Assembly (NCBI RefSeq): GCF_007995065.1
Contig: NZ_VOQR01000001.1
Location: forward strand, 1,429,001-1,493,000
Direction: 5' to 3'
Length of the DNA stretch: 64,000 bases
Source of the DNA: Sphingomonas ginsenosidivorax
GTDB taxonomy: Bacteria; Pseudomonadota; Alphaproteobacteria; Sphingomonadales; Sphingomonadaceae
The notes under the pieces are model-generated. The model searched no databases, was not told the origin of the DNA, and saw only the letters and a program-made list of their open reading frames with translations. A program made the translations under genes and the position numbers. The stretch's first letter is position 1. The number at the start of each line of letters is the position of its first letter. Below are positions 56,132-64,000 of this stretch, piece by piece.

Positions 56132-56590
56132 TCAGTCCTCGCGTGAAACCTTTTCGTTCCGCTCGTGGCGCTCCTGCGCCTCGACCGTCATCGTCGCGAT
56201 CGGCCGCGCCTCAAGCCGCGCTAGGCTGATCGGCTCGCCGGTCACTTCGCAATAGCCATATTCGCCTTCGTCGATGCGACGGATCGCCGCCTCGATCTTG
56301 GAGACGAGCTTGCGCTGGCGGTCGCGGGTACGCAGTTCGATCGACCAGTCGGTCTCGCTCGACGCGCGATCGGTGAGGTCGGCCTCGCGCAGCGAGTCGA
56401 CCTGCAACTGCGACAGCGTCTCCTGCGAATCGCGCAGGATGGCGTCGCGCCAGGTCTGCAGCTTGGTCCGGAAATAGGCCTGCTGCTTCAGGCTCATGAA
56501 CGGCTCGTCGGCGTCCGGCCGATATCCGCCGTCGTCGTTCGCGGCCTCGCGGCCGCCGGTAGTGTCCACGCGATTCATAACCGTCGCCAT
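56132..56590 (-). CDS. dksA: DksA-type RNA polymerase regulator without zinc cysteines
   Basis: Secondary-channel regulator of 152 residues. The coiled coil has LREADLTDRASSETDWSIELRTRDRQRKL, in which the tip motif D-L-T-D-R-A fits D-x-x-D-x-A. The zinc finger is degenerate: GYCEVTGEPISLARLEARPIATMTVEAQ keeps one Cys where four are usual (Cys, Thr, Thr, Ala). Zinc is therefore unlikely to be bound, as in some other alphaproteobacterial DksA proteins. The start at 56590 (MATVMNRVD) gives the usual length. Expected role: growth-phase and ppGpp-dependent control of rRNA and amino-acid promoters. Confidence 0.88.
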   Translation of the reverse strand: MATVMNRVDTTGGREAANDDGGYRPDADEPFMSLKQQAYFRTKLQTWRDAILRDSQETLSQLQVDSLREADLTDRASSETDWSIELRTRDRQRKLVSKIEAAIRRIDEGEYGYCEVTGEPISLARLEARPIATMTVEAQERHERNEKVSRED

Positions 56591-56980
56591 ACCACTCTCC
56601 CTCTGGCCCCGCGGTTCGACCGCGCCGAACCTTGAAACCGCCCCCAAATGGTGAACGCGCCTATAGGCTCGCCGAAAGCCGATCACAAGTCATGGAAGTT
56701 GCACAAAGAACCCGATCCCGATCCGATTCTTGCGTCGACTGGCCCCGTGGTTGCAAAGCCGGGCGTCGTGACGGGCGTGGACCACAGGGGGCGATTCTGT
56801 CCCAGCGCGGCACGTTAACTCTGGCGATGGCCCCGCGAGCACTGGATTTCTCGCCCGATTCGTCAATAAGGTGCTCAAATCGATTGCACTTAACGCTTTG
56901 TTTTGCGCTTTGTCGGATACGGCATCGCAGTGCCGTGAACCGGGATCTGGCGCCGACGCCAGCAACGAGAGAGTGACGAT
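56591..56980. other. 390-base divergent gap upstream of dksA and the Ser/Gly repeat protein
   Basis: No convincing gene. AT-richer patches (56860-56930, with TTAACGCTTTG and CTTTGTTTTGCGCTTTG) are the likely promoter area of the plus-strand repeat protein; the region near 56650 (CCTATAGGC) could serve dksA. I could not place a clear -35/-10 pair. No repeat or hairpin recognised. Confidence 0.45.
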
Positions 56981-58150
56981 ATGTCAGTGCGGATGGCCTT
57001 GGCGAAATTGTGCGCGTGCGCATGCGGGGGTGCGATCATCGGCGGGGGGGCCGTCCATGTCGCAGAGACCCCGAAGCGGACTCACATGACCAAGATGACG
57101 AAGCGCGTCGTGCGACGCCCCGTCCAGGTCGCCTCCGCGCCCAAGCTGCGACGCCGGGTGGTGACGACGCGGACGACCTGCGCCCCGACCGTGGTGACGG
57201 TCGCGAACGCGGCGCCCGTGCCGCGCGAATATCTCGGTGGCGGCGGCGCGGGCGAGCCGCTGGCCGCGACCGGCGGCAGCGTACCGGTGGTGATCGGCGG
57301 CGGCGGCGGGTTCTTCGGCGGCGGGTTCGGGGGCGGCTTTGGCGGCGGGTTCGGCGGCGGCTTCGGCGGCAGCGGCGGGTCGAGCGGCAGCATCGTGATT
57401 TCCTCGACCTCGAGCGGCGGCAATGTCTCGTCGGCGAGCGGCGGGAGCAGCGGCAACGTCTCGTCGGCCAGTGGCGGGAGCAGCGGGAACGTCTCGTCGG
57501 CCAGCGGTGGGAGCAGCGGCAACGTGTCGAGCAGCGGCGACGTGTCGTCCTCCTCGTCGTCGGCCTCGAGCAGCAGCGCGTCGTCGGCCTCGTCGGCGTC
57601 GAGCAGCGGCAGTTCGTCGAGCGCGTCGGGCGGCGGCGGTGATCCCGGCAAGCCGGGCAAGCCCGGCCATCCCTGGAAGCCCGGGCATGGCGGCTGGGGC
57701 GGCAGCACCGGCGGGTCCGGCGGCAGCGGGTCCAGCGGATCGTCCGGGAGCAGCGGGTCCTCGGGCTCGTCGGGGAGCAGCGGATCGTCCGGCTCCTCGG
57801 CGTCGTCGGCGAGCTCCGCGTCGTCGGCAAGCTCGGCCTCGTCGGCCAGCAGCGGGTCGAGCGGCTATGGGTCGAGCAGCAAGGGCTGGAGTTCGAGCGG
57901 CTACAGCTCGACCGGCGGGTGGAGCTCGAACGGCAGCAGCGCCTCGGGCAGCAGCGCGTCGAGCGCCTCCAGTGCGTCGAGCGCGTCGAGTGCCTCCAGC
58001 GCATCGAGCAGCGGGTCGGGCAGCACCGGGTCGACCGGCGGTCCGCCGGCACCGGTGCCGGCGCCGCCGATGGTGCTGCTGTTCGGGGCTGCGGCCGCGG
58101 CGCTGGTGGCGCGCAAGCGGTTCGCCAAGCGGGACGCCGTCGCGGCGTAA
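56981..58150 (+). CDS. Ser/Gly/Ala-repeat exported protein with PEP-CTERM-like anchor
   Basis: Low-complexity protein of 389 residues. The N-terminus may be a signal (LAKLCACACGGAIIGGGAV), then a basic Arg/Thr segment (KRVVRRPVQVAS, RRRVVTTRTTC), a Gly/Phe-rich stretch (FFGGGFGGG), four copies of an 11-residue unit (GSSGNVSSASG), a Ser run, a Pro/Gly/His segment (GKPGHPWKPGHGG) and long GSS and ASS runs. The C-terminus is PPAPVPAPPMVLLFGAAAAA then RKRFAKR, a Pro-rich turn, one helix and a basic tail, the PEP-CTERM sorting pattern. It would be cell-surface or matrix-linked. Ends at a strong terminator (58178-58215). Confidence 0.82.
   Translation: MSVRMALAKLCACACGGAIIGGGAVHVAETPKRTHMTKMTKRVVRRPVQVASAPKLRRRVVTTRTTCAPTVVTVANAAPVPREYLGGGGAGEPLAATGGSVPVVIGGGGGFFGGGFGGGFGGGFGGGFGGSGGSSGSIVISSTSSGGNVSSASGGSSGNVSSASGGSSGNVSSASGGSSGNVSSSGDVSSSSSSASSSSASSASSASSSGSSSSASGGGGDPGKPGKPGHPWKPGHGGWGGSTGGSGGSGSSGSSGSSGSSGSSGSSGSSGSSASSASSASSASSASSASSGSSGYGSSSKGWSSSGYSSTGGWSSNGSSASGSSASSASSASSASSASSASSSGSGSTGSTGGPPAPVPAPPMVLLFGAAAAALVARKRFAKRDAVAA
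57414..57535 (+). repeat. 33-bp tandem repeat inside the Ser/Gly protein gene (4 copies)
   Basis: Asn codons of successive units fall at 57422, 57455, 57488 and 57521, an exact 33-base period. Units differ by a few synonymous changes. This points to slippage or unequal crossover as the source of the gene's length. Confidence 0.85.
57700..58026 (+). repeat. Imperfect GGGAGCAGC / GCCTCGTCG short-period repeats
   Basis: Runs of Gly-Ser-Ser and Ala-Ser-Ser codons with a 9- to 15-base period through about 300 bases. Codon choice varies (AGC, TCG, TCC), so it is not a pure simple-sequence tract. Copy number could still vary between strains. Confidence 0.75.
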
Positions 58151-58177
58151 GGATCGCTCCGGCCCAAGCCGGGTGGT

Positions 58178-58215
58178 AAAAAAAGGGCCCGCCGGTCGTC
58201 CCGGCGGGCCCTTTT
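58178..58215. terminator. Bidirectional intrinsic terminator
   Basis: A-run, GGGCCCGCCGG, a five-base loop, CCGGCGGGCCC, then TTTT. Sits between the convergent stops at 58150 and 58221 and works in both directions. Confidence 0.92.
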
Positions 58216-58220
58216 CGCGT

Positions 58221-58661
58221 TCAGGCGGCCTTGAGCGCCTTTTCGATGTCGGCGATCGGGTGACCGGTGAAATCCTTGTCGATCTCGCCCGCCAGGCGAC
58301 TGCTGACCTCCTTGTGGTAATGCTTGCGAAGCTCGCCGAGCGTGCGCGGCGGCGCGACGACGATCAGCGAGTCGAAGTCGTTCTTGAGCGCGCGACGCTT
58401 GAGCAGATCGGCGGCCTCCGCGGCGAAGCGGTCCTCCTCGATCTGGTGGAAGTCGGTCTGCTCGAGCGAACTGCGGGCGCCGCCCTGCGTCGAGGACGCG
58501 CCGCCGGCCGAATCGGTCGCCTGGTCGCGCGTCGCCGGATTGTCCTGCTCCTGCGCGGTTTCGACGACCAGGTTCGGATAGGCGTCGTCGCCTTCGTTGC
58601 GCAGGAACAGCAGCTTGCGGCCATCCGCGACGAGCACAACGGAATTATGGGGAATCTGCAC
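58221..58661 (-). CDS. Host-attachment family protein
   Basis: Soluble protein of 146 residues of the family named for attachment of plant-associated bacteria (Hst/AtsA-like): [59 protein letters not shown] and [18 protein letters not shown]. The start is GTG 58661 with GGAGAG seven bases upstream. The real biochemical role is uncertain; the fold resembles nuclease/eRF1-like domains. Convergent with the Ser/Gly protein. Confidence 0.9.
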   Translation of the reverse strand: MQIPHNSVVLVADGRKLLFLRNEGDDAYPNLVVETAQEQDNPATRDQATDSAGGASSTQGGARSSLEQTDFHQIEEDRFAAEAADLLKRRALKNDFDSLIVVAPPRTLGELRKHYHKEVSSRLAGEIDKDFTGHPIADIEKALKAA

Positions 58662-58755
58662 GGGGACGCTCTCCTTTTTCTGTGCGTTCACCCTGACCAA
58701 CGCGCCGGCGGACCGCCGGGTTGCGCGGCCCCGTTCCGCTGGGCATAGCGACGCC

Positions 58756-60041
<1,286 letters not shown>

Positions 60042-60045
<4 letters not shown>

Positions 60046-61127
60046 AACGCGCCGCCGTCCTGCCGCTCTTCGCGCTGGCGGCGTGCATCCCGAGCGTCGA
60101 CCGCCCGCCGCGCGAGGCGGCGCCGGTGCGGCCCCCGCGCGAACCGCTGCGGATGGTGCAGGCGGTGCCGCCCGAGCAGCCGGTGACGCGCGACGGCAGC
60201 GACGTCGCCGCCCTCCCCGCCCCGCGTCCCGCCTGGGAAGCGCGGCCGGTGAGCGCGGATGCGCGGCGGATCGACGAATCGGTCTATGTCGTGCAGCCGG
60301 GCGACACGCTGCGCCGCGTGGTCGATCGCTCCGGCGCGAGCCTGGAGGCAATCGCGCGCGCCAACGACCTGGACGAGCCGTACACGATCCGCACCGGGCA
60401 GCGGCTGACGATCCCGGCGGGGCGCTATCACCAGGTCCGGCGCGGCGAGACGGGGATCGCGATCGCGCGCGCCTATGGCGTCGAATGGTCGCGGATCGTC
60501 ACGGCCAACGCGCTGGTCGAACCCTATGTGCTGCGCGCCGACCAACGAATCGTCATTCCCGGCGATGGCGGCGGCAACGGGCCGAGCCGCGCCGATCGTG
60601 CCGCGGCGTTCCGGCTCGACATCGACGACATCCTGACCGGCGGCGAGCCGGCGCTGGCGAGCAACCAGGCGCCCGCGCGACCGGTCGCGACGCCGAAGCG
60701 CGTACTGCCGTCGAACGCGGTGGTCACCGCGCCGGCGCGGCTCGCGGGCGGCGGGTTCCTGTGGCCGGTCGACGGCCGCGTCGTGAAGCGGTTCGGGTCG
60801 GGCGCGAGCGGCGAGCGCAACGACGGGATCAAGATCGCGGTGCCCATCGCGACGCCGATCCATGCAGCGGCGGACGGCGTCGTCGCCTATGTCGGCGACG
60901 GCATCGCGGCGCTGGGCGGGCTGGTGATCGTCAAGCATGGCGGCGGCTGGACCAGCATCTATGGCCATGCGTCGAAGCTGCTGGTGCAGCGCGGCCAGGC
61001 GGTGAAGCGCGGGCAGACGATCGCGCTGTCAGGCGATACCGGGTTCGCCGACCGGCCCGAGGTGCATTTCGAGCTTCGCAAGGGGCGGACGCCGGTGGAT
61101 CCTGCGGGGCAGTTGCCGCGGACCTAG
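60042..61127 (+). CDS. NlpD-like lipoprotein: two LysM and a degenerate LytM (M23) domain
   Basis: Outer-membrane lipoprotein of 361 residues starting at GTG 60042. Lipobox LAAC (FALAACIPS). LysM 1 is [17 protein letters not shown] and LysM 2 is [18 protein letters not shown]. The C-terminal M23 fold is intact ([44 protein letters not shown]). The metal ligands are missing: the first His-Asp pair is replaced (NDGIKI) and the last HLHFE is EVHFE. Such NlpD/EnvC-type proteins do not cut peptidoglycan; they activate amidases during division. Coupled to serS. Confidence 0.9.
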
Positions 61128-61153
61128 GGGGGACGCGGCGTCCTCCCCTCTCC

Positions 61154-61272
61154 CGTCATCCCAGCGTAGGCTGGGATCTCCCGGTTGGAGGTCGCGAACC
61201 TCTCCCGAGATCCCAGCCTACGCTGGGATGACGAAGTGGGGCTGGGATGACGAAGTGAGGGCCGGGATGACG
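61154..61272. repeat. Intergenic perfect palindrome, family B, with two extra tip copies
   Basis: Arms 61154-61180 and 61207-61233 are perfect 27-base inverse copies (CGTCATCCCAGCGTAGG type). Two further partial copies of the tip (GCTGGGATGACGAAGTG, then GCCGGGATGACGGA) follow to about 61272. It lies between two plus-strand genes, just after the NlpD-like stop. Confidence 0.88.
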
Positions 61273-61302
61273 GACTAGAAAGTGCATGCTAACCGCCTCC
61301 GC

Positions 61303-62529
61303 ATGACCTACCAGTCCGACCTGCTCACGACGCTCGCCACGCGCGGCTATGTCCACCAGATGACCGATGCGGGGGCGCTCGACGCGCTGGCGTCGAAGGG
61401 CGTCGTGCCCGGTTATATCGGGTTCGACCCGACCGCGCCGTCGCTGCACGTCGGCAGCCTGGTGCAGATCATGCTGTTGCGGCGCCTCCAGCAGACCGGG
61501 CACAAGCCGATCGTGCTGATGGGCGGCGGGACCGGCAAGATCGGCGATCCGAGCTTCAAGGACGAGGCGCGCAAGCTGCTCGGCGCGGAGGGGATCGCGA
61601 GCAACGTCGCGTCGATCAAGCGCATCTTCGAACGCTTCCTGACGTTCGGCGACGGTCCGACCGATGCGGTGATGCTCGACAATGCCGAGTGGCTCGACGC
61701 GCTCGAATATATCCCGTTCCTGCGCGACGTCGGCCAGCATTTCTCGGTCAACCGGATGCTGTCGTTCGATTCGGTGAAGCTGAGGCTCGACCGCGAACAG
61801 TCGCTGTCGTTCCTCGAATTCAACTACATGATCCTGCAGGCCTACGACTTCCTCGAACTGTCGCGGCGCGCCGGGTGCCGGCTGCAGATGGGCGGGTCGG
61901 ACCAGTGGGGCAATATCGTCAACGGCATCGAGCTGTCGCGGCGGATGGATTCGACCGAGGTGTACGGGATCACCACGCCGCTGATCACCACCGCGGACGG
62001 CGGCAAGATGGGCAAGACGATGGCCGGTGCGGTGTGGCTGCACGAGGACCAGTTGCCGCATTTCGATTACTGGCAGTTCTGGCGGAACACCGACGACCGC
62101 GACGTCGGGCGCTTCCTGCGGCTGTTCACCGACCTGCCGATGGACGAGATCGCGCGGCTGGAGGCACTGGAAGGCGCGGAGATCAACGCCGCCAAGATCG
62201 TGCTCGCCAACGAGGCGACTGCGATGTGCCGCGGGCGGGATGCTGCGGAACAGGCCGCCGAGACCGCGCGGAAAACGTTCGAGGAGGGCGCGTCGGGCGA
62301 CGCGCTGCCGAGTTTCGCGGTCGCGGGCGGATCGATCGGACTGGTCGAGGCGCTGGTCGGGCTCGGGTTCGTCGCGTCCAATGGCGAGGCGCGCCGGAAG
62401 ATCGCCGAGGGTGCGGTGCGCATCGACGGGGAGCCGGTGCGCGAGGCGGCGGCGGTGGTCGATGTCGCGGCCCCGGTCCGGCTGAGCCTCGGCAAGAAAC
62501 GGCATGGGATGCTAACCCCTTCGAACTAG
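61303..62529 (+). CDS. tyrS: Tyrosyl-tRNA synthetase
   Basis: Class I synthetase of 408 residues charging tRNA-Tyr. HIGH-type motif as SLHVGSLVQ, tyrosine pocket [12 protein letters not shown] and [12 protein letters not shown], and KMSKS-type motif as [10 protein letters not shown]. The C-terminal S4 RNA-binding domain has [19 protein letters not shown]. The start is ATG 61303 ([11 protein letters not shown]), the usual N-terminus; an ATG at 61282 adds only seven residues. Confidence 0.97.
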   Translation: MTYQSDLLTTLATRGYVHQMTDAGALDALASKGVVPGYIGFDPTAPSLHVGSLVQIMLLRRLQQTGHKPIVLMGGGTGKIGDPSFKDEARKLLGAEGIASNVASIKRIFERFLTFGDGPTDAVMLDNAEWLDALEYIPFLRDVGQHFSVNRMLSFDSVKLRLDREQSLSFLEFNYMILQAYDFLELSRRAGCRLQMGGSDQWGNIVNGIELSRRMDSTEVYGITTPLITTADGGKMGKTMAGAVWLHEDQLPHFDYWQFWRNTDDRDVGRFLRLFTDLPMDEIARLEALEGAEINAAKIVLANEATAMCRGRDAAEQAAETARKTFEEGASGDALPSFAVAGGSIGLVEALVGLGFVASNGEARRKIAEGAVRIDGEPVREAAAVVDVAAPVRLSLGKKRHGMLTPSN

Positions 62530-62632
62530 AGCCGTTCCTGTCGCGATCTATGGCGCGTTAACTAACCCGGTTTGTCGTCGGTTCATCCACGCCCCCCTAA
62601 GAGAGGGTCGGGGCAATCGATCGGGACAGGCT

Positions 62633-62956
62633 ATGGTGGCAAGTCGCACCGCGACGACGAGCATGGATGCACGCGGTGCGCCACGCGACGAGGTGATGCA
62701 TCGCACGCGCGGGGTCGGCGCCGACGGCGCGGTGATGAAGCTGGTCATCGTCAATATCTCCGCGACGGGGCTGATGGCGCGGTGCGAGCTGGTCCCCGAT
62801 GTCGGGGCGGTGATCGGGGTCGAGCTGCCGATCCTGGGCCGGGTGCCAGCGACGGTGCGCTGGGTGCTCGGCGGGCGGATCGGCTGCGCGTTCGATGCCC
62901 CGATCCCGCTGGCGGAATATTATGGGATGCTGTCGACGCTGTTGCGGAGCGTTTGA
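62633..62956 (+). CDS. PilZ-domain protein
   Basis: Small protein of 107 residues with a PilZ domain: VIVNISATGLMARCEL (N-x-S-x-x-G motif), VIGVELPILGRVPATVRWVL and RIGCAFDAPI. The N-terminal Arg motif is only HRTRGVG, so binding of cyclic-di-GMP is less certain than for the PilZ at 55673-56062. Isolated gene, no fused domain. Confidence 0.8.
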   Translation: MVASRTATTSMDARGAPRDEVMHRTRGVGADGAVMKLVIVNISATGLMARCELVPDVGAVIGVELPILGRVPATVRWVLGGRIGCAFDAPIPLAEYYGMLSTLLRSV

Positions 62957-62993
62957 GGCGGGTCCCCACCTACCCGCGTTCACCCCTCACCCA

Positions 62994-63058
62994 TTCGCCC
63001 TGAGCGTAGTCGAAAAGTTTTCGCTTGGGTCCTGTGCTTCGACTTCGCTCAGCACGAA
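62994..63058. repeat. Intergenic palindrome, family A (second copy)
   Basis: Arms 62994-63014 and 63038-63058 with CTGAGCGTAGTCGAA and TTCGACTTCGCTCAG. Same family as 818-886. Between the PilZ stop and the convergent recG stop. Confidence 0.75.
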
Positions 63059-63075
63059 CGGAATGCGGGAGTGCG

Positions 63076-64000
63076 TCACCCCGACCTTAGCAACGCCACC
63101 CCGGCATCGCGGTCGAACAGGTACAGCGCCGTCCTAGCCGCCTGCCCGCGTGGTCCCTCGAGTCCTCCGTCGCGATCGATCAGCAGCCGGGCGTCGTCGT
63201 GCGCGCATTGCAGCAGGTCGGCCATCATGTCGGGCGTGGCGAGCCGGAACGCCATCTCGCCCGACTGCCTGGTGCCGAGCAGTTCGCCCGCGCCGCGCAG
63301 GCGCAGATCCTCCTCGGCGATGCGGAAGCCGTCGTTGGTCTCGCGCATCAGCGCCAGCCGCGCGCGCGACGTCTCGCTGAGCGAGCTCCCGCGCATCAGC
63401 AGGCAGATCGAGCGACCGGTCCCCCGCCCTACCCGGCCGCGCAGCTGGTGGAGCTGGGCGAGGCCGAAGCGGTCGGCATGCTCGATGACGATCAGCGTCG
63501 CATTGGGGACGTCGACGCCGACCTCGATCACCGTGGTCGCGACCAGCACCGCGGTGCGCGCGGCGGCGAACTCCGCCATCACCGCGTCCTTTTCGGCGGG
63601 TTTCATCCGGCCGTGGACGAGCGCGACCTTGTCGCCGAAGCGCGCGCGCAGCACCTCCGCGCGCATCTCGGCGGCGGCGAGGTCGCTCTTCTCGCTCTCC
63701 TCGACCAGCGGGCAGACCCAATAGGCCTGGCCGCCGTCGGACAGGTGCCGGCCGAGCGCGCCGACGACGTCGTCGAGCCGGTCCTCCGAGATCACGCGGG
63801 TCTCGATCGGCTGGCGGCCGGGCGGCATCTCGTCGAGGCGGCTGACGTCCATCTCGCCGTACTGCGCGAGCGTCAGCGTGCGCGGGATCGGAGTCGCGGT
63901 CATCGCGAGCAGGTGCGGCGGGGCGATGCCCTTGGCCTGCAGCGTCATGCGCTGCGCGACGCCGAAGCGGTGCTGTTCGTCGACCACGACGAGCGCGAGA
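63076..64000 (-). CDS. recG: ATP-dependent DNA helicase RecG, C-terminal part (runs off the window)
   Basis: About 308 C-terminal residues are visible. Superfamily 2 helicase that remodels stalled forks and Holliday junctions. Seen: DEQHRFG (motif II, DExH type), MTATPIPRTL (III), LVHGRMKPAEKDAVM, VLVATTVIEVGVDVP (V), QLRGRVGRGTGRSICLL (VI) and the C-terminal wedge-associated helices DLRLRGAGELLGTRQSG. The stop is 17 bases from the palindrome. The 5' part lies beyond the window. Confidence 0.96.
   Translation of the reverse strand, partial: LALVVVDEQHRFGVAQRMTLQAKGIAPPHLLAMTATPIPRTLTLAQYGEMDVSRLDEMPPGRQPIETRVISEDRLDDVVGALGRHLSDGGQAYWVCPLVEESEKSDLAAAEMRAEVLRARFGDKVALVHGRMKPAEKDAVMAEFAAARTAVLVATTVIEVGVDVPNATLIVIEHADRFGLAQLHQLRGRVGRGTGRSICLLMRGSSLSETSRARLALMRETNDGFRIAEEDLRLRGAGELLGTRQSGEMAFRLATPDMMADLLQCAHDDARLLIDRDGGLEGPRGQAARTALYLFDRDAGVALLRSG

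Noticed and set aside
57414..58030. Repeat tract as a possible CRISPR array
   Set aside because: Repeats are contiguous, in frame and coding, with no spacers and no cas genes.

Overview
The window is chromosomal DNA of a high-GC alphaproteobacterium, most likely a sphingomonad (Sphingomonas or a close relative). The pointers are the many TonB-dependent receptors paired with FecI/FecR regulators, the alphaproteobacterial small families (DUF1465, YdcH/DUF465, SirB1), a DksA without its zinc cysteines, a PEP-CTERM-like exported protein and several families of intergenic palindromes. Housekeeping genes (gyrA, serS, tyrS, recG, rmuC, dksA-like, a tRNA-Thr) are spread through it. I see no transposase, integrase, phage gene or CRISPR array. 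The genus assignment is an inference.

Layout. (a) 1-10.8 kb: a scavenging block on the minus strand: two TonB receptors, an M14 carboxypeptidase, a TPR/2-oxoglutarate-oxygenase fusion and an M20 amidohydrolase. A divergent FecI/FecR pair heads the block. (b) 10.8-17.7 kb: a likely carboxylate-uptake locus. A TctD/TctE-like two-component system diverges from an AfuA-like binding protein, an OprP-type porin, a CitMHS citrate-type transporter and a small hydrolase. (c) 17.7-22.7 kb: a DctB/DctD-like pair whose DctD has a ruined ATPase core, divergent from a malate:quinone oxidoreductase with a twin-arginine signal. (d) 22.8-33.2 kb: mixed core genes: SirB1-like protein, a secreted protein with three TonB-C-like domains, tRNA-Thr, an rRNA/tRNA methyltransferase, rmuC, a glycosyltransferase, gyrA and DUF952. 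(e) 33.3-41.3 kb: one long minus-strand unit: DMT transporter, FecI, FecR, TonB receptor, autotransporter. (f) 41.4-47.1 kb: trhO, then a complete Yjf-type membrane-stress locus split into two divergent arms (YjfI-YjfJ-YjfC plus an ankyrin protein; YjfK-YjfL-YjfM). (g) 47.2-54.4 kb: a lipoamide-dehydrogenase-like flavoprotein, an exported metallo-beta-lactamase-fold protein, small exported or membrane proteins, an M1 aminopeptidase and a nitronate monooxygenase. (h) 54.4-64 kb: DUF1465, two YdcH proteins, two PilZ proteins, DksA, a Ser/Gly repeat protein, serS, an NlpD-like lipoprotein, tyrS and the 3' part of recG.

How the parts fit. Three nutrient circuits dominate the first 40 kb: two FecIR/TonB outer-membrane uptake systems and two carboxylate-sensing kinase systems with their likely targets. 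The Yjf-type locus is the best candidate for an incompletely described system. It combines an ATP-grasp amidoligase, a PspA/IM30 protein, a DUF350 membrane protein and a DUF1190 lipoprotein, and here adds an ankyrin protein by translational coupling. Seven intergenic palindromes of several families sit almost exclusively at gene 3' ends.
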